Assembly: GCA_009921265.1 (NCBI GenBank) | Contig: RFYV01000033.1 | Location: 1-34,649, forward strand | Reading direction: 5' to 3' | DNA: 34,649 nucleotides | Source: Betaproteobacteria bacterium | GTDB taxonomy: Bacteria > Pseudomonadota > Gammaproteobacteria > Burkholderiales > Burkholderiaceae_C | Shown here: piece after piece, positions 1-7,972 of the stretch | How positions within the stretch are numbered: position 1 is the stretch's first letter | Layout of the letters: each line of letters begins with the position of its first letter | The notes under the pieces: model-generated | Databases searched by the model: none | Told to the model about the DNA's origin: nothing | The model's input: only the letters and a program-made list of their open reading frames with translations | Translations under genes and position numbers: made by a program

Positions 1-915
1 AATGCATCCATGCAAACGCCTGTTTTGGTTGATTTTTGGGCCCCTTGGTGCGGTCCATGTAAATCATTGGGTCCTGTTTTAGAAAAACTGGAAACCGATT
101 ACGCTGGCCGATTCAAATTGGTCAAGATCAATTCTGACGACGAACAGCAATTGTCGCAGGCATTTGGCGTTCGCAGTATCCCCACTTGCGTGCTCATGAT
201 GGGCGGCAAACCCGCCGATGGATTTATGGGCGCTTTGCCTGAGGGTAAGGTGCGTGAGTTTTTAGACAAACACGTGCCCGCCGCAGACGAATTAATCGCA
301 AATGCCGATGTCGACGAGGCCGAGCAAGCCTTGCAAGCAGGGGACACCGATACCGCTTTGGCCAAACTGCAAGAAGCCTTAGCGATTAACCCAGCTAACG
401 ACGACGCCCGCTACGACTACATCAAGCTGCTCATTTCCGTGGGAAAGCTTGAGCATGCGCAAGCGACATTGGCGCCCGCATTGGCGCAAATTCCATTGCA
501 ACTACGTTTTGAAGCGCTCAATCATTGGCTTCAAGCTTTGCAATTTGCCACCACCGATGAGCGTCGTGCATGGACTTTAGAAAAATTTGATGAATTAATA
601 GCCAGCAACAAAAGAGATTTTGATACGCGGTTAGCAAAAGCGCGCTTACTCGTGGCTGCTGCGGAGTGGACACAAGCATTGGATGAGCTTTTAGAAATCA
701 TCATGCGCGATAAAACTTGGAACGAAGAAATTGCGCGCAAAACATATGTGGCTGTTCTAGAACTCATCACACCACCCAAAACCAAGGGCGACGCACCCAT
801 ACCCGGCAAAACCGCAGGAGGTATCGAGCTCATGGGCAATACGGCCACACAACAAAATCCGCAACTGGAACTCATCTCCCGCTACCGCCGCAAACTCAGT
901 ATGGCCCTCAATTAA
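1..915 (+). CDS. cnoX: Thioredoxin-TPR protein, CnoX/YbbN type (5' partial)
   Basis: The reading frame is open from base 1 (Asn-Ala-Ser before the first ATG at 10), and a thioredoxin fold needs a further beta strand and helix upstream, so the true start lies before the window and ATG 10 is internal. The visible part begins with the thioredoxin core VLVDFWAPWCGPCK, which keeps both cysteines of the CGPC motif, followed by the cis-proline loop RSIPT. After about residue 100 it becomes helical and TPR-like (ALQAGDTDTALAKLQEALAINP). This fusion is the CnoX (YbbN) architecture: a holdase that protects proteins from oxidation and hands them to GroEL and DnaK in the cytoplasm. An intact CGPC suggests redox activity may be retained, as opposed to the SxxC form of Escherichia coli. 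It converges on purC. The family call is firm; the chaperone role is known from family members only. Confidence 0.9.
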   Translation, partial: NASMQTPVLVDFWAPWCGPCKSLGPVLEKLETDYAGRFKLVKINSDDEQQLSQAFGVRSIPTCVLMMGGKPADGFMGALPEGKVREFLDKHVPAADELIANADVDEAEQALQAGDTDTALAKLQEALAINPANDDARYDYIKLLISVGKLEHAQATLAPALAQIPLQLRFEALNHWLQALQFATTDERRAWTLEKFDELIASNKRDFDTRLAKARLLVAAAEWTQALDELLEIIMRDKTWNEEIARKTYVAVLELITPPKTKGDAPIPGKTAGGIELMGNTATQQNPQLELISRYRRKLSMALN

Positions 916-941
916 TTGGGGTCAGATACCCATTAATTTTT
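911..941. terminator. Hairpin between convergent cnoX and purC
   Basis: ATTAATTGGG (911-920) pairs with CCCATTAAT (928/929-936) with one bulged T, and is followed by TTTTT. The structure overlaps the cnoX stop codon and ends at the purC stop, so it could terminate both convergent genes. The loop and lower stem carry GGGGTCAGATACCC, which resembles a dispersed palindromic motif I recall from other proteobacteria; that resemblance is from memory and not tested. Confidence 0.55.
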
Positions 942-1836
942 AAGCCCTTAAGCGATTCCACGCTTCTAAATATTTGGCGCTGGTTTGAGCAATGACTTCT
1001 GGTGGCAACGTAGGAGCAGGTGCCGATTTATTCCAAGGCTTGCCATTGACTTGCACACTCTCTAGCCAATCGCGCAAATATTGTTTGTCAAAACTCGGTG
1101 GGTTGGCGCCTTCTTGATAAAGGTCCGCAGGCCAGTAGCGCGAAGAGTCGGGTGTTAATGCTTCATCCATCAGCACCAATTGATTGTTATCGTCCAATCC
1201 AAATTCAAATTTAGTATCAGCAATGATGATGCCTTTGGTGAGCGCAATATCGCGCGCTCTTTCATAAAGACGAATACTCAAATCACGAATTTGTGCAGCT
1301 AGTTTTTCTCCCACAATTTGCTCGACTTGTGCAAAGGTGATGTTTTCATCGTGCTCACCCATTGCGGCTTTGGCCGCTGGTGTAAAAATAGAGTGCGGTA
1401 ATCGACTGGCGTTGCTCAATCCACTGGGTAATGCGACACCACACACGGATTGATTGTTTTGATATTCGCTCCATCCACTGCCCGCCAAATAACCTCTAAC
1501 GACGGCTTCAACAGGAATCGGCTTTAATCGTTTGACCAACATGGCGCGCTGTTTGATCCACTGATGTTCATCAGCACGCACCACAGACTCTGGCAATTGA
1601 CCTGTTAAATGATTGGGGCAAATATCACTCAATTGATCAAACCAAAACATTGCCATTTGTGTGAGCAATGCACCTTTTCCAGGAATGGGCTCTCTCATAA
1701 TGACATCAAAAGCACTGATTCGATCGCTGGCCACCATCAAAATCTGATCGGTGCCAACGGCATAGTTATCTCTAACTTTGCCGCGCGCTAAAAGAAGAAG
1801 CGACTCAAGCGTGAATGTATGAAGCGCTGAACTCAT
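940..1836 (-). CDS. purC: Phosphoribosylaminoimidazole-succinocarboxamide synthase
   Basis: SAICAR synthase joins CAIR and aspartate using ATP in de novo purine synthesis. The protein is 298 residues from the chosen start (MSSALHTF), close to the usual length of the long bacterial form. It shows the N-terminal nucleotide-binding stretch [10 protein letters not shown], the following [11 protein letters not shown], the [14 protein letters not shown] block and the late [13 protein letters not shown] and [13 protein letters not shown] motifs. An upstream in-frame ATG at 1866 would overlap fba and add ten residues that do not look like the family, so ATG 1836, four bases after the fba stop, is preferred. 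Tight spacing implies co-transcription with fba. Nothing looks damaged. Confidence 0.96.
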   Translation of the reverse strand: MSSALHTFTLESLLLLARGKVRDNYAVGTDQILMVASDRISAFDVIMREPIPGKGALLTQMAMFWFDQLSDICPNHLTGQLPESVVRADEHQWIKQRAMLVKRLKPIPVEAVVRGYLAGSGWSEYQNNQSVCGVALPSGLSNASRLPHSIFTPAAKAAMGEHDENITFAQVEQIVGEKLAAQIRDLSIRLYERARDIALTKGIIIADTKFEFGLDDNNQLVLMDEALTPDSSRYWPADLYQEGANPPSFDKQYLRDWLESVQVNGKPWNKSAPAPTLPPEVIAQTSAKYLEAWNRLRA

Positions 1837-1840
1837 GCGA

Positions 1841-2905
1841 TCAATGCACGACCTGCGAGAGTTCACCTTTGGCGTATTGCGTTGCTACAATTTGTAATGA
1901 AACTCCTTTGATTTTGCTTGCTTGTCCTTCGCAACCAAACTCAATATAGCGTTGTTTGCAAATGCTTTTTGCTGCTTCGCGTGCGGGCTTGAGCCACTCG
2001 CGGGCATCAAACTTATCTGGATTTTCATGCATGAATTTACGAACAGCGGCGGTCATCGCGAGTCGAATATCGGTATCAATATTAATTTTGCGCACGCCAA
2101 ATTGAATTGCTTTTTGAATTTCCTCCACGGGCACGCCATATGTCTCTTTCATTTGACCGCCGTATTGACGAATGAGTGCAAGTAAATCTTGTGGAACACT
2201 GCTTGATCCATGCATCACTAAATGTGTATTGGGAATGCGTCGATTGATTTCTTTGATGCGCTCGATGGCCAAAATATCGCCGGTGGGCTTGCGTGTAAAT
2301 TTGTAAGCGCCGTGACTGGTGCCAATTGCAATGGCCAATGCGTCGAGTTGCGTGCGTTTAACAAAATCAGCGGCCTGCTCTGGGTCGGTGAGCAATTGTT
2401 CGCGCGTCATGGTTGCATCAGTACCGTGACCGTCTTCTTTGTCGCCGCGCATGGTTTCGAGAGAGCCCAAACAACCCAGTTCACCTTCAACGGTGATTCC
2501 TAATTTGTGCGCCATGTCAACCACTTTGCGTGTTACATCGACGTTGTAGTCGTAACTGGCGATGGTTTTTCCATCCGCTTCTAAACTGCCGTCCATCATC
2601 ACCGAGCTAAAGCCAAGGTTGATCGCACCTTGGCAAACGTCGGGGCTTTGCCCGTGATCTTGATGCATCACCAACGGAATATGTGGATAAGACTCAATAG
2701 CGGCTTGTATCAAATGTTTGATGAATGATTCACCTGCGTATTTGCGCGCGCCTGCACTGGCTTGCAAAATAACGGGTGCGTTGACTTCGTCAGCGGCGGA
2801 CATCACCGCTTGCACTTGCTCCAAATTGTTGACATTGAAAGCAGGGATGCCATAGCGGTTGGCTGCAGCATGGTCTAAGAGTTCGCGCATGGAGACGAGT
2901 GGCAT
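1841..2905 (-). CDS. fba: Fructose-bisphosphate aldolase, class II (Calvin-type)
   Basis: This 354-residue enzyme splits fructose 1,6-bisphosphate into glyceraldehyde 3-phosphate and dihydroxyacetone phosphate using a divalent metal. It starts [27 protein letters not shown] and has the metal-binding HQDHG motif, the SVMMDGS strand, VEGELG, the GTSHGAYKF phosphate loop, [10 protein letters not shown] and the [12 protein letters not shown] block. The length and the C-terminal extension match the Calvin-cycle subtype used by Burkholderiales in central metabolism. ATG 2905 has an AGGA about nine bases upstream. It sits directly upstream of purC and downstream of pyk with a plus-strand phosphatase gene between, in the familiar pyk-fba-purC order. 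No promoter could be fixed in the 137 bases separating it from the divergent phosphatase. Confidence 0.97.
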   Translation of the reverse strand: MPLVSMRELLDHAAANRYGIPAFNVNNLEQVQAVMSAADEVNAPVILQASAGARKYAGESFIKHLIQAAIESYPHIPLVMHQDHGQSPDVCQGAINLGFSSVMMDGSLEADGKTIASYDYNVDVTRKVVDMAHKLGITVEGELGCLGSLETMRGDKEDGHGTDATMTREQLLTDPEQAADFVKRTQLDALAIAIGTSHGAYKFTRKPTGDILAIERIKEINRRIPNTHLVMHGSSSVPQDLLALIRQYGGQMKETYGVPVEEIQKAIQFGVRKINIDTDIRLAMTAAVRKFMHENPDKFDAREWLKPAREAAKSICKQRYIEFGCEGQASKIKGVSLQIVATQYAKGELSQVVH

Positions 2906-3042
2906 GAAATTTATCCTGTTTTAAAAAAAGATCGTTACAAACGGCCTAACCAAATTCGTACTGGTATTTTAAGGGTAGACGCAATCCCTCTTGAGCAAAA
3001 TCCGCATGCAATCATGTCTTTCTAAGCCTTTATGATGTTGGC

Positions 3043-3729
3043 ATGAATACATTCTTATCGGCGTTTGATCGACGTGGCGGCTTAATTTCAATATTAGGGT
3101 TGGTTGCGATCTTAGCTTGGGAAAGTACGCAGGGTGATTTGGCAATGGCGCGATGGTTTGGTCAACCCACAGGTTTTCCGCTATCGGACCATTTTCTTTT
3201 AGAAAATATTCTTCATACAGGCGTCCGAAATTTAGGTTGGATGGTTCTTCTGTCTTGGTTGGCTCTCACCGTTTGGCCCAAAGGTTTTTTAAAGCAATTA
3301 CCGATCACGCAAAGATGGCTGCTTTGGTTTTCGATTGTTGCTTGTCTATTAGTCGTGATTGTCATGAAGGGTTTGAGTACAACAAGTTGCCCCTGGGATG
3401 TTGACGTGTTTGGAGGTGCTGTGCCGTATGTTTCGCATCTTGATTTTTGGAAAACAGACGGCGGAGGAGGACATTGTTTTCCTGCAGGACATGCGTCAAC
3501 TGGATTTGCGTTTATGGGTGCTTATTTTTGGTTGAAACAAAGCAATTCACGCGTTGCGATGATTGGTTTGTTGATATCGGTAGCATCGGGCGTGTTGCTC
3601 GGCGTGTCGCAACAAATAAGGGGCGCCCACTTTATGAGTCATACGTTATGGACGACCTGGATTTGCTGGGTAACGCCATGGTTGATACATGGCGTGTACA
3701 CGTATAGACTGAATAAAAAAAGTATTTGA
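3043..3729 (+). CDS. PAP2-family membrane phosphatase
   Basis: This is a 228-residue integral membrane protein with about six hydrophobic segments. The PAP2 (type 2 phosphatidic acid phosphatase) signature is present in a variant form: first motif KGLSTTSCPWD, second motif GGGHCFPAGHAS holding the first catalytic histidine, and third motif around QQIRGAHFMSH with the second histidine. The form with SxxxCPWD and GHCFPAGHAS belongs to a group often annotated as lipid A or undecaprenyl-diphosphate-related phosphatases, so it probably removes a phosphate from a lipid on the periplasmic face, but the substrate cannot be read from the sequence. It is divergent from fba, and its stop codon directly abuts the pyk stop codon on the other strand with no room for a separate terminator. 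Confidence 0.85.
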   Translation: MNTFLSAFDRRGGLISILGLVAILAWESTQGDLAMARWFGQPTGFPLSDHFLLENILHTGVRNLGWMVLLSWLALTVWPKGFLKQLPITQRWLLWFSIVACLLVVIVMKGLSTTSCPWDVDVFGGAVPYVSHLDFWKTDGGGGHCFPAGHASTGFAFMGAYFWLKQSNSRVAMIGLLISVASGVLLGVSQQIRGAHFMSHTLWTTWICWVTPWLIHGVYTYRLNKKSI

Positions 3730-5163
3730 TTATTCGGCGCAGCAAATTTTGAGCATGTTGGTGCCACCAGGCGAGCCCATAGGTTCACCACAGGTGATGG
3801 CATAAATATCGCCTTTGCTAACGATGTTTCTTTTCTTTAAGTGAGCTTCGGCTTGTGTGAGTGCAGTATCGCGATCGACGCTGGTGGTCATGAGTAAGGG
3901 GCGAACATTTCGATACAAAGCCATTTTGCGTTGCGTGCTGAGTTTATTGGTGAGTGCGTAAATAGGAATGTGTATGAGATGTCGACTCATCCACAATGCA
4001 GTCGAGCCTGAGTCTGTGAGAGCAACTAAGGCTTTGGCTCCCAAATGATGTGCGGTAAACAATGCACCCATGGCAATGGTTTGATCGATTTTTTCGAATG
4101 TTTTGCCCATGAAGTCTGCATCAAGCTCTACTTTTTCTGCCGATTCAGCGGCCAAACAAATTTGAGCCATTTCAACGATGGTTTCGAGTGGGTATTTGCC
4201 TGCGGCTGTTTCTGCGCTCAACATGACCGCATCTGTGCCATCCAAAACCGCATTGGCTACATCGCTGACCTCTGCACGAGTTGGGACAGGATTGTTAATC
4301 ATGCTTTCCATCATTTGGGTTGCGGTAATAACAACACGATCCATTTCGCGCGCCATGGTGATCATTCGCTTTTGCAAAGCAGGAACGGTGGCATAACCCA
4401 CTTCAACTGCTAAGTCGCCACGCGCGACCATGATGCCGTCGCTGGCCAAAAGTATTTCTTTGAGATTGGGGATGGCTTCTGCACGTTCGATTTTTGCAAT
4501 CAATGCGGGCTTGTGCTTGTATGGGGCAGCAGCAACATTGGCCAATTGGCGCGCCATTTCCATATCGGTTGCAGTTTTTGGAAAACTAATCGCTAAGTAA
4601 TCGGCTTGAAAGGACATGGCTGTTTTGATGTCGTCCATGTCTTTGGCAGTGAGTGCGGGTGCTGTTAAGCCACCGCCTTTTTTGTTAATGCCTTTGTTGT
4701 TGGAGAGTTCGCCACCTAATTTGACCGTGGTATGAACTTGTTCGCCCTTAACCTGATCGACAGTTAAAACAATAAGGCCATCGTTGAGCAATAACAAGTC
4801 ACCCGCTTTGACGTCTTGTGGCAACTCTTTGTAATCGAGGCCTACGCCGTTGATGTCGCCTAATTCTTGACGCGAAGCATCAAGAATGAACGACGCGCCT
4901 GCAATGAGTTGTACTTTGCCCTCTGCAAATTTGCCGACCCGAATTTTAGGACCTTGTAAATCGGCCATGATGGCAACTTCGCGTCCAGCACGAGTTGCTG
5001 CTTCGCGAACCAAGCTTGCGCGATTTATGTGATCCTCTGCTGTGCCGTGGCTGAAGTTGAGGCGAACCACATTGACGCCCGCTCGAATCATTTGTTCCAA
5101 AAGTTCGGGGTCGCTGGATGCGGGCCCTAAGGTTGCAACAATTTTTGTAGCACGACTCGGCAT
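3730..5163 (-). CDS. pyk: Pyruvate kinase
   Basis: Pyruvate kinase makes pyruvate and ATP from phosphoenolpyruvate and ADP, the last glycolytic step. The protein has 477 residues from the chosen start MPSRATKIVATLGPAS. Visible blocks are VVRLNFSHGT, the substrate loop IMADLQGPKIRVG, ISFPKTATD, ALIAKIERAEAIPNL with the catalytic lysine and glutamate, GIMVARGDLAVEV and VITATQMMESMINNPVPTRAEVSDVANAVLDGTDAVMLS-type core spanning the middle. The C-terminal allosteric domain is complete. An in-frame ATG six codons upstream is possible, but ATG 5163 has a GGAG nine bases upstream and fits family N-termini. It shares strand with pgk and fba; in related genomes pgk and pyk are usually much closer. Confidence 0.97.
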   Translation of the reverse strand: MPSRATKIVATLGPASSDPELLEQMIRAGVNVVRLNFSHGTAEDHINRASLVREAATRAGREVAIMADLQGPKIRVGKFAEGKVQLIAGASFILDASRQELGDINGVGLDYKELPQDVKAGDLLLLNDGLIVLTVDQVKGEQVHTTVKLGGELSNNKGINKKGGGLTAPALTAKDMDDIKTAMSFQADYLAISFPKTATDMEMARQLANVAAAPYKHKPALIAKIERAEAIPNLKEILLASDGIMVARGDLAVEVGYATVPALQKRMITMAREMDRVVITATQMMESMINNPVPTRAEVSDVANAVLDGTDAVMLSAETAAGKYPLETIVEMAQICLAAESAEKVELDADFMGKTFEKIDQTIAMGALFTAHHLGAKALVALTDSGSTALWMSRHLIHIPIYALTNKLSTQRKMALYRNVRPLLMTTSVDRDTALTQAEAHLKKRNIVSKGDIYAITCGEPMGSPGGTNMLKICCAE

Positions 5164-5260
5164 GTTTGATATCTCCATCAAGAAGTTTGCATTGTCACAC
5201 GGATAGATGACACTTCAAAGTGGAGGAATGGTGACAGGGTTACCTAATAGGATGTATAAA

Positions 5261-5280
5261 TTTGTAAAGTCATTTACAAA
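5261..5280. promoter_or_regulatory. Perfect inverted repeat, Crp/Fnr-type spacing
   Basis: TTTGTAAA and TTTACAAA are exact inverted repeats separated by GTCA. Read as TGTAA-N6-TTACA, the spacing is that of Crp/Fnr-family operators (TGTGA-N6-TCACA). It lies about 100 bases upstream of the pyk start and 53 bases upstream of the first codon of the broken Crp/Fnr gene, so it could have served either. Assignment to a regulator is an inference. Confidence 0.5.
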
Positions 5281-5333
5281 AAAAGTGACTGTAAGTCGCG
5301 TTTGGCTTTACATTTAAAAATAAAGTCTTGCAC

Positions 5334-5996
5334 ATGAACACCGAATTTATACCCGCCAATCCTCTATTTGATGTCATTGTTCATTCTGCGCTTCGTCGCT
5401 TGGCAAACTTTGGCGACATGCGGCATTAAAGGCGAAACACCGTCATCATTAACGAAGGAGACAAAACAGCGGGCCTGTTCATCGTCTTGTCGGGGCGAAT
5501 GCGTGTATTTTTTATGTCTGACTACATTCGCCCAAGGGAAGTAAGCTTAGGCATTTGTGGGCCAGGACAACGCGCAGGTGAAATGTCGCTCGGATGGTTT
5601 AAAACGCTGCGCTAGTGTCATTACGCGGGCTCCCCTCAATGTGTGTGTCGACGCCAGCATCGTTCAAGAGCAGTTAACTACCTCGCCCGATTTGGCCATT
5701 GCATTCATGCAACAAGCTTTTGTAAGGGCTAGGCATGCAACACAGGTCGCCCGCCCGCACTTTTTTCAGATACGTATTCGCGGTGTACCGTGCTACTCAA
5801 GCGGCAAAATGATCCAGCAACAAGTCAGGGTTTTGCGCATGCGCCCACGCTGACGCATTCACAAATGGCACAACAAATCGGCTGTAGTCGAGAAATGGTC
5901 GGTCGAATACTCAAAGACTTGGTTTTAGGTTGCTATGTAGTGCGCGAAAGTGACATAACCTACCAAGTTCGATCGCAACTTTCCACCAGGTGGTAA
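5334..5996 (+). pseudogene. Crp/Fnr-family transcriptional regulator, degraded
   Basis: Pieces of one cyclic-nucleotide-binding regulator lie in order but in different frames. Frame one, from ATG 5334, gives NPLFDVIVHSALRRLANFG, then a stop TAA at 5427-5429, then the effector-domain strand TVIINEGDKTAGLFIVLSG and GPGQRAGEMSL. An extra G near 5592 shifts to frame two (DGLKRCASVITRAP ... SPDLAIAFMQQAF). A further shift before about 5790 leads to frame three, which holds the DNA-binding helix-turn-helix LTHSQMAQQIGCSREMVGRILKDL and the C-terminus ending at 5996. Total span fits a normal protein of about 220 residues, so this is decay in place and not a fragment. No functional protein is expected. 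Identity as a Crp/Fnr regulator is clear; which subfamily it was is not. Confidence 0.88.
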
Positions 5997-6085
5997 TTGA
6001 CGGAGCTTAATATCCTTATAAGATGGCATGTTTTCAAGTTTTGTAGCCTTTTATACTCGGTTTCGTTACAATTAAAGGATTCATC

Positions 6086-6184
6086 ATGGTCTCAACAGTC
6101 GTAGCAGTTGTTGAGGCCGTTCAAGCACCCTCAAATTTGTTCAGTAGTTATGCAATCCACCGAAAGACCCATACCTCCGGGTGA
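6086..6184 (+). CDS. Short leader-like ORF overlapping desaturase start
   Basis: A 32-codon frame starts at ATG 6086, which has a good ribosome-binding site (AAAGGA six bases upstream), and stops with TGA at 6182-6184, about 12 codons inside the desaturase gene in another frame. The peptide (MVSTVVAVVEAVQAPSNLFS...) matches nothing I know. The desaturase's own ATG at 6150 has no visible ribosome-binding site, so this frame may couple translation of the desaturase. It could equally be the result of a shifted N-terminus, or chance. Confidence 0.3.
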   Translation: MVSTVVAVVEAVQAPSNLFSSYAIHRKTHTSG

Positions 6185-7235
6185 GCCCATTCCGCATCGA
6201 AAGATAATTCGCGAGTGGTTGATTCCTATGGCTCAAAGGGTAACGCTAGGCGCAACTATTTTGTTGTGCATTGATTACGCAGTTTGGGTGGCATTGTTAT
6301 TTGGCGCCGTTTATTTGGATGCTTGGTGGGCCAAATTGTTGTGCGGCCTCATTGCAGGTTTTTGGATCGGTCGCTTGTTCATCATCGGACACGACGCGTG
6401 TCATCAAAGCCTCACGCCCCGACGCAACCTCAACAAATGGCTCGGGCGCATTGCTTTCTTGCCATCTCTCACGCCTTACAGTTTGTGGGATATCGGACAC
6501 AACGTGGTCCATCACGGCTACACCAACCTCAAAGGGTTTGATTTTGTTTGGGCACCCTTAACGCAAGAAGAGTTTTCTAAGCTTTCTATTGGTGGGCGTT
6601 TGCTCGACCGTATTTATCGCAGTGGATGGGCGCCAGGCTTGTATTACATGATTGAAATTTGGTGGAAAAAAATGGTTTTTCCAAACGCCAAAGAAATGCC
6701 AACACGCCGCTCAATTTTCATTCAAGATAATTTATTGATTTGTAGTTTTGCACTCATTTGGTTATCTGCAATGGTCGGTGGCGCCGTTGCTTTTGATCAA
6801 TCCATTGCGCTCGTGTTACTCATGGGTGTGGCTGTCCCATTTTTATTTTGGAGTGCCATGATTGGTTTTGTGGTGTACGTGCATCACACGCACGTCAAGG
6901 TTTCTTGGCATGACGATCGCGCCGAATGGTCCAAGGCGCAACCGTTTGTGTCAACCACGGTTCACCTCACATTTCCTTTTAATATTGGCTCTTTGTTGCA
7001 TCACATCATGGAGCACACAGCGCACCATGTGGATATGAGCATTCCCTTGTACAAACTCAAGCAAGCGCAAAACAAATTAGAAGCTTTGTTGCCTGGTCGA
7101 ATCATTGTTCAACCATTTTCTTGGCATTGGTATTTTCAAACTGCGCGCGATTGCAAGTTGTATGACTTCACTCGCAAATGTTGGACCGATTACAAAGGAC
7201 GAGCAACGAGTACGCCCGTCTTGATTTCTGCATAA
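6150..7235 (+). CDS. Membrane fatty acid desaturase
   Basis: This 361-residue membrane protein carries the three histidine clusters of the acyl-lipid desaturase family that bind a di-iron centre: GHDACHQ near residue 85, HNVVHH near 117-122 and HTAHH near 290. Hydrophobic segments flank the first two clusters and a long pair lies between the second and third, the usual topology with all clusters facing the cytoplasm. The closest type is the delta-12/omega-6-like group, but regiospecificity cannot be read from sequence. ATG 6150 (MQSTERPIPPGEPIPHRK) is the first in-frame ATG; a TTG at 6108 would add 14 residues and is less likely. The gene stands alone on the plus strand between two pseudogenes and is followed by a strong terminator. 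Membrane-fluidity adjustment is the expected role. Confidence 0.9.
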   Translation: MQSTERPIPPGEPIPHRKIIREWLIPMAQRVTLGATILLCIDYAVWVALLFGAVYLDAWWAKLLCGLIAGFWIGRLFIIGHDACHQSLTPRRNLNKWLGRIAFLPSLTPYSLWDIGHNVVHHGYTNLKGFDFVWAPLTQEEFSKLSIGGRLLDRIYRSGWAPGLYYMIEIWWKKMVFPNAKEMPTRRSIFIQDNLLICSFALIWLSAMVGGAVAFDQSIALVLLMGVAVPFLFWSAMIGFVVYVHHTHVKVSWHDDRAEWSKAQPFVSTTVHLTFPFNIGSLLHHIMEHTAHHVDMSIPLYKLKQAQNKLEALLPGRIIVQPFSWHWYFQTARDCKLYDFTRKCWTDYKGRATSTPVLISA

Positions 7236-7260
7236 ACTTTTGTTTTTGTTGCACACAACA

Positions 7261-7297
7261 AAAAACCCGCAGATGTCAAATCTGCGGGTTTTTTATA
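7261..7297 (+). terminator. Rho-independent terminator after the desaturase
   Basis: A 14-base-pair stem (AAAAACCCGCAGAT, 7261-7274, with ATCTGCGGGTTTTT starting at 7280) closes a five-base loop GTCAA and runs into a T tract. The A-rich 5' side would also let it work for the minus strand, where it lies just after the 3' end of the broken outer-membrane gene. Confidence 0.92.
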
Positions 7298-7310
7298 AAT
7301 ATATTGAAGA

Positions 7311-7878
7311 TTAAAACTTGGTGCCAACGCCAAAGTTGAAGCCAACTACTTTAATTCCGTCTTTATGGTAATAGTTCATGTAGTCGGTGGTTAAGTAGGC
7401 CTTGTCGTTAGTTTTGTATTGGAATCCGACACATAGGTAGATGACATCACTTTAAATGACTCTGACGTTGCAAGACTATTTTCAATACCTTTATTTTGAA
7501 TTTTGATATTCGAATATCTAAGTCGACCAAATAAAGTGAAAGTTGAGCTCAGTTAGTAAGAAGGTTTAATATACAAGCCAAGATCTTTTTTAAACTTATT
7601 TGGAACAGAATCACCTTCATGAAGAGTTGGAGTCTTTCCATTTCCAACACCCATTCCATTAATGCCCTCCGCTGCAACATTTTCGTGAAGCGATTTGCCG
7701 ATGCTGAGTCGTCCTAATTTAGCAATAGTGATCGATAAGTCACCAGACTTTACTTTAGTAGTTGACATCCCACCTCGCCATACATGCCGTCTGTCCAGTC
7801 GCCCGCAAAAGCAACTCCGGCAGCCAAGCTCACCAAAACAGCAACAAAACCTAATTTGAATTTGCCAACTAGCGCCAT
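7311..7878 (-). pseudogene. Outer-membrane beta-barrel protein, frameshifted
   Basis: Read on the minus strand, ATG 7878 opens a signal peptide (GFVAVLVSLAAGVAFA, cleavage after AFA) followed by GDWTDGMYGEVG, then stops. The next frame carries TTKVKSGDLSITIAKLGRLSIGKSLHENVA and continues to IKPSY before another stop near 7553. A third frame gives LSSTFTLFGRLRYSNIKIQN. The last frame gives QYKTNDKAYLTTDYMNYYHKDGIK and ends VVGFNFGVGTKF, with the terminal phenylalanine typical of outer-membrane barrels. The pieces are in order and together would make about 190 residues, the normal size of small porin-like barrel proteins. At least three frameshifts separate them, so no intact barrel can be made. 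The internal 112-codon frame at 7553-7891 is only one fragment and should not be called a gene. Confidence 0.87.
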
Positions 7879-7972
7879 TTGAAATGCCCATTCTAAAAAG
7901 CAGAAAATTATACCTAATAAATACTAATTAATAAGCCATAATTATTTTAAAGTATTAATTTCGACAAATCTG

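Noticed and set aside
5261-5280. HexR operator controlling pyk
   Set aside because: HexR sites as I recall them have odd length with a different core; the 16-base even spacing here fits the Crp/Fnr pattern better.
5557-5853. 98-codon plus-strand frame
   Set aside because: It is the middle segment of the degraded Crp/Fnr regulator after a one-base insertion.
7553-7891. 112-codon open frame on the minus strand
   Set aside because: It is one shifted fragment of the broken outer-membrane barrel gene; signal peptide and C-terminus lie in other frames.
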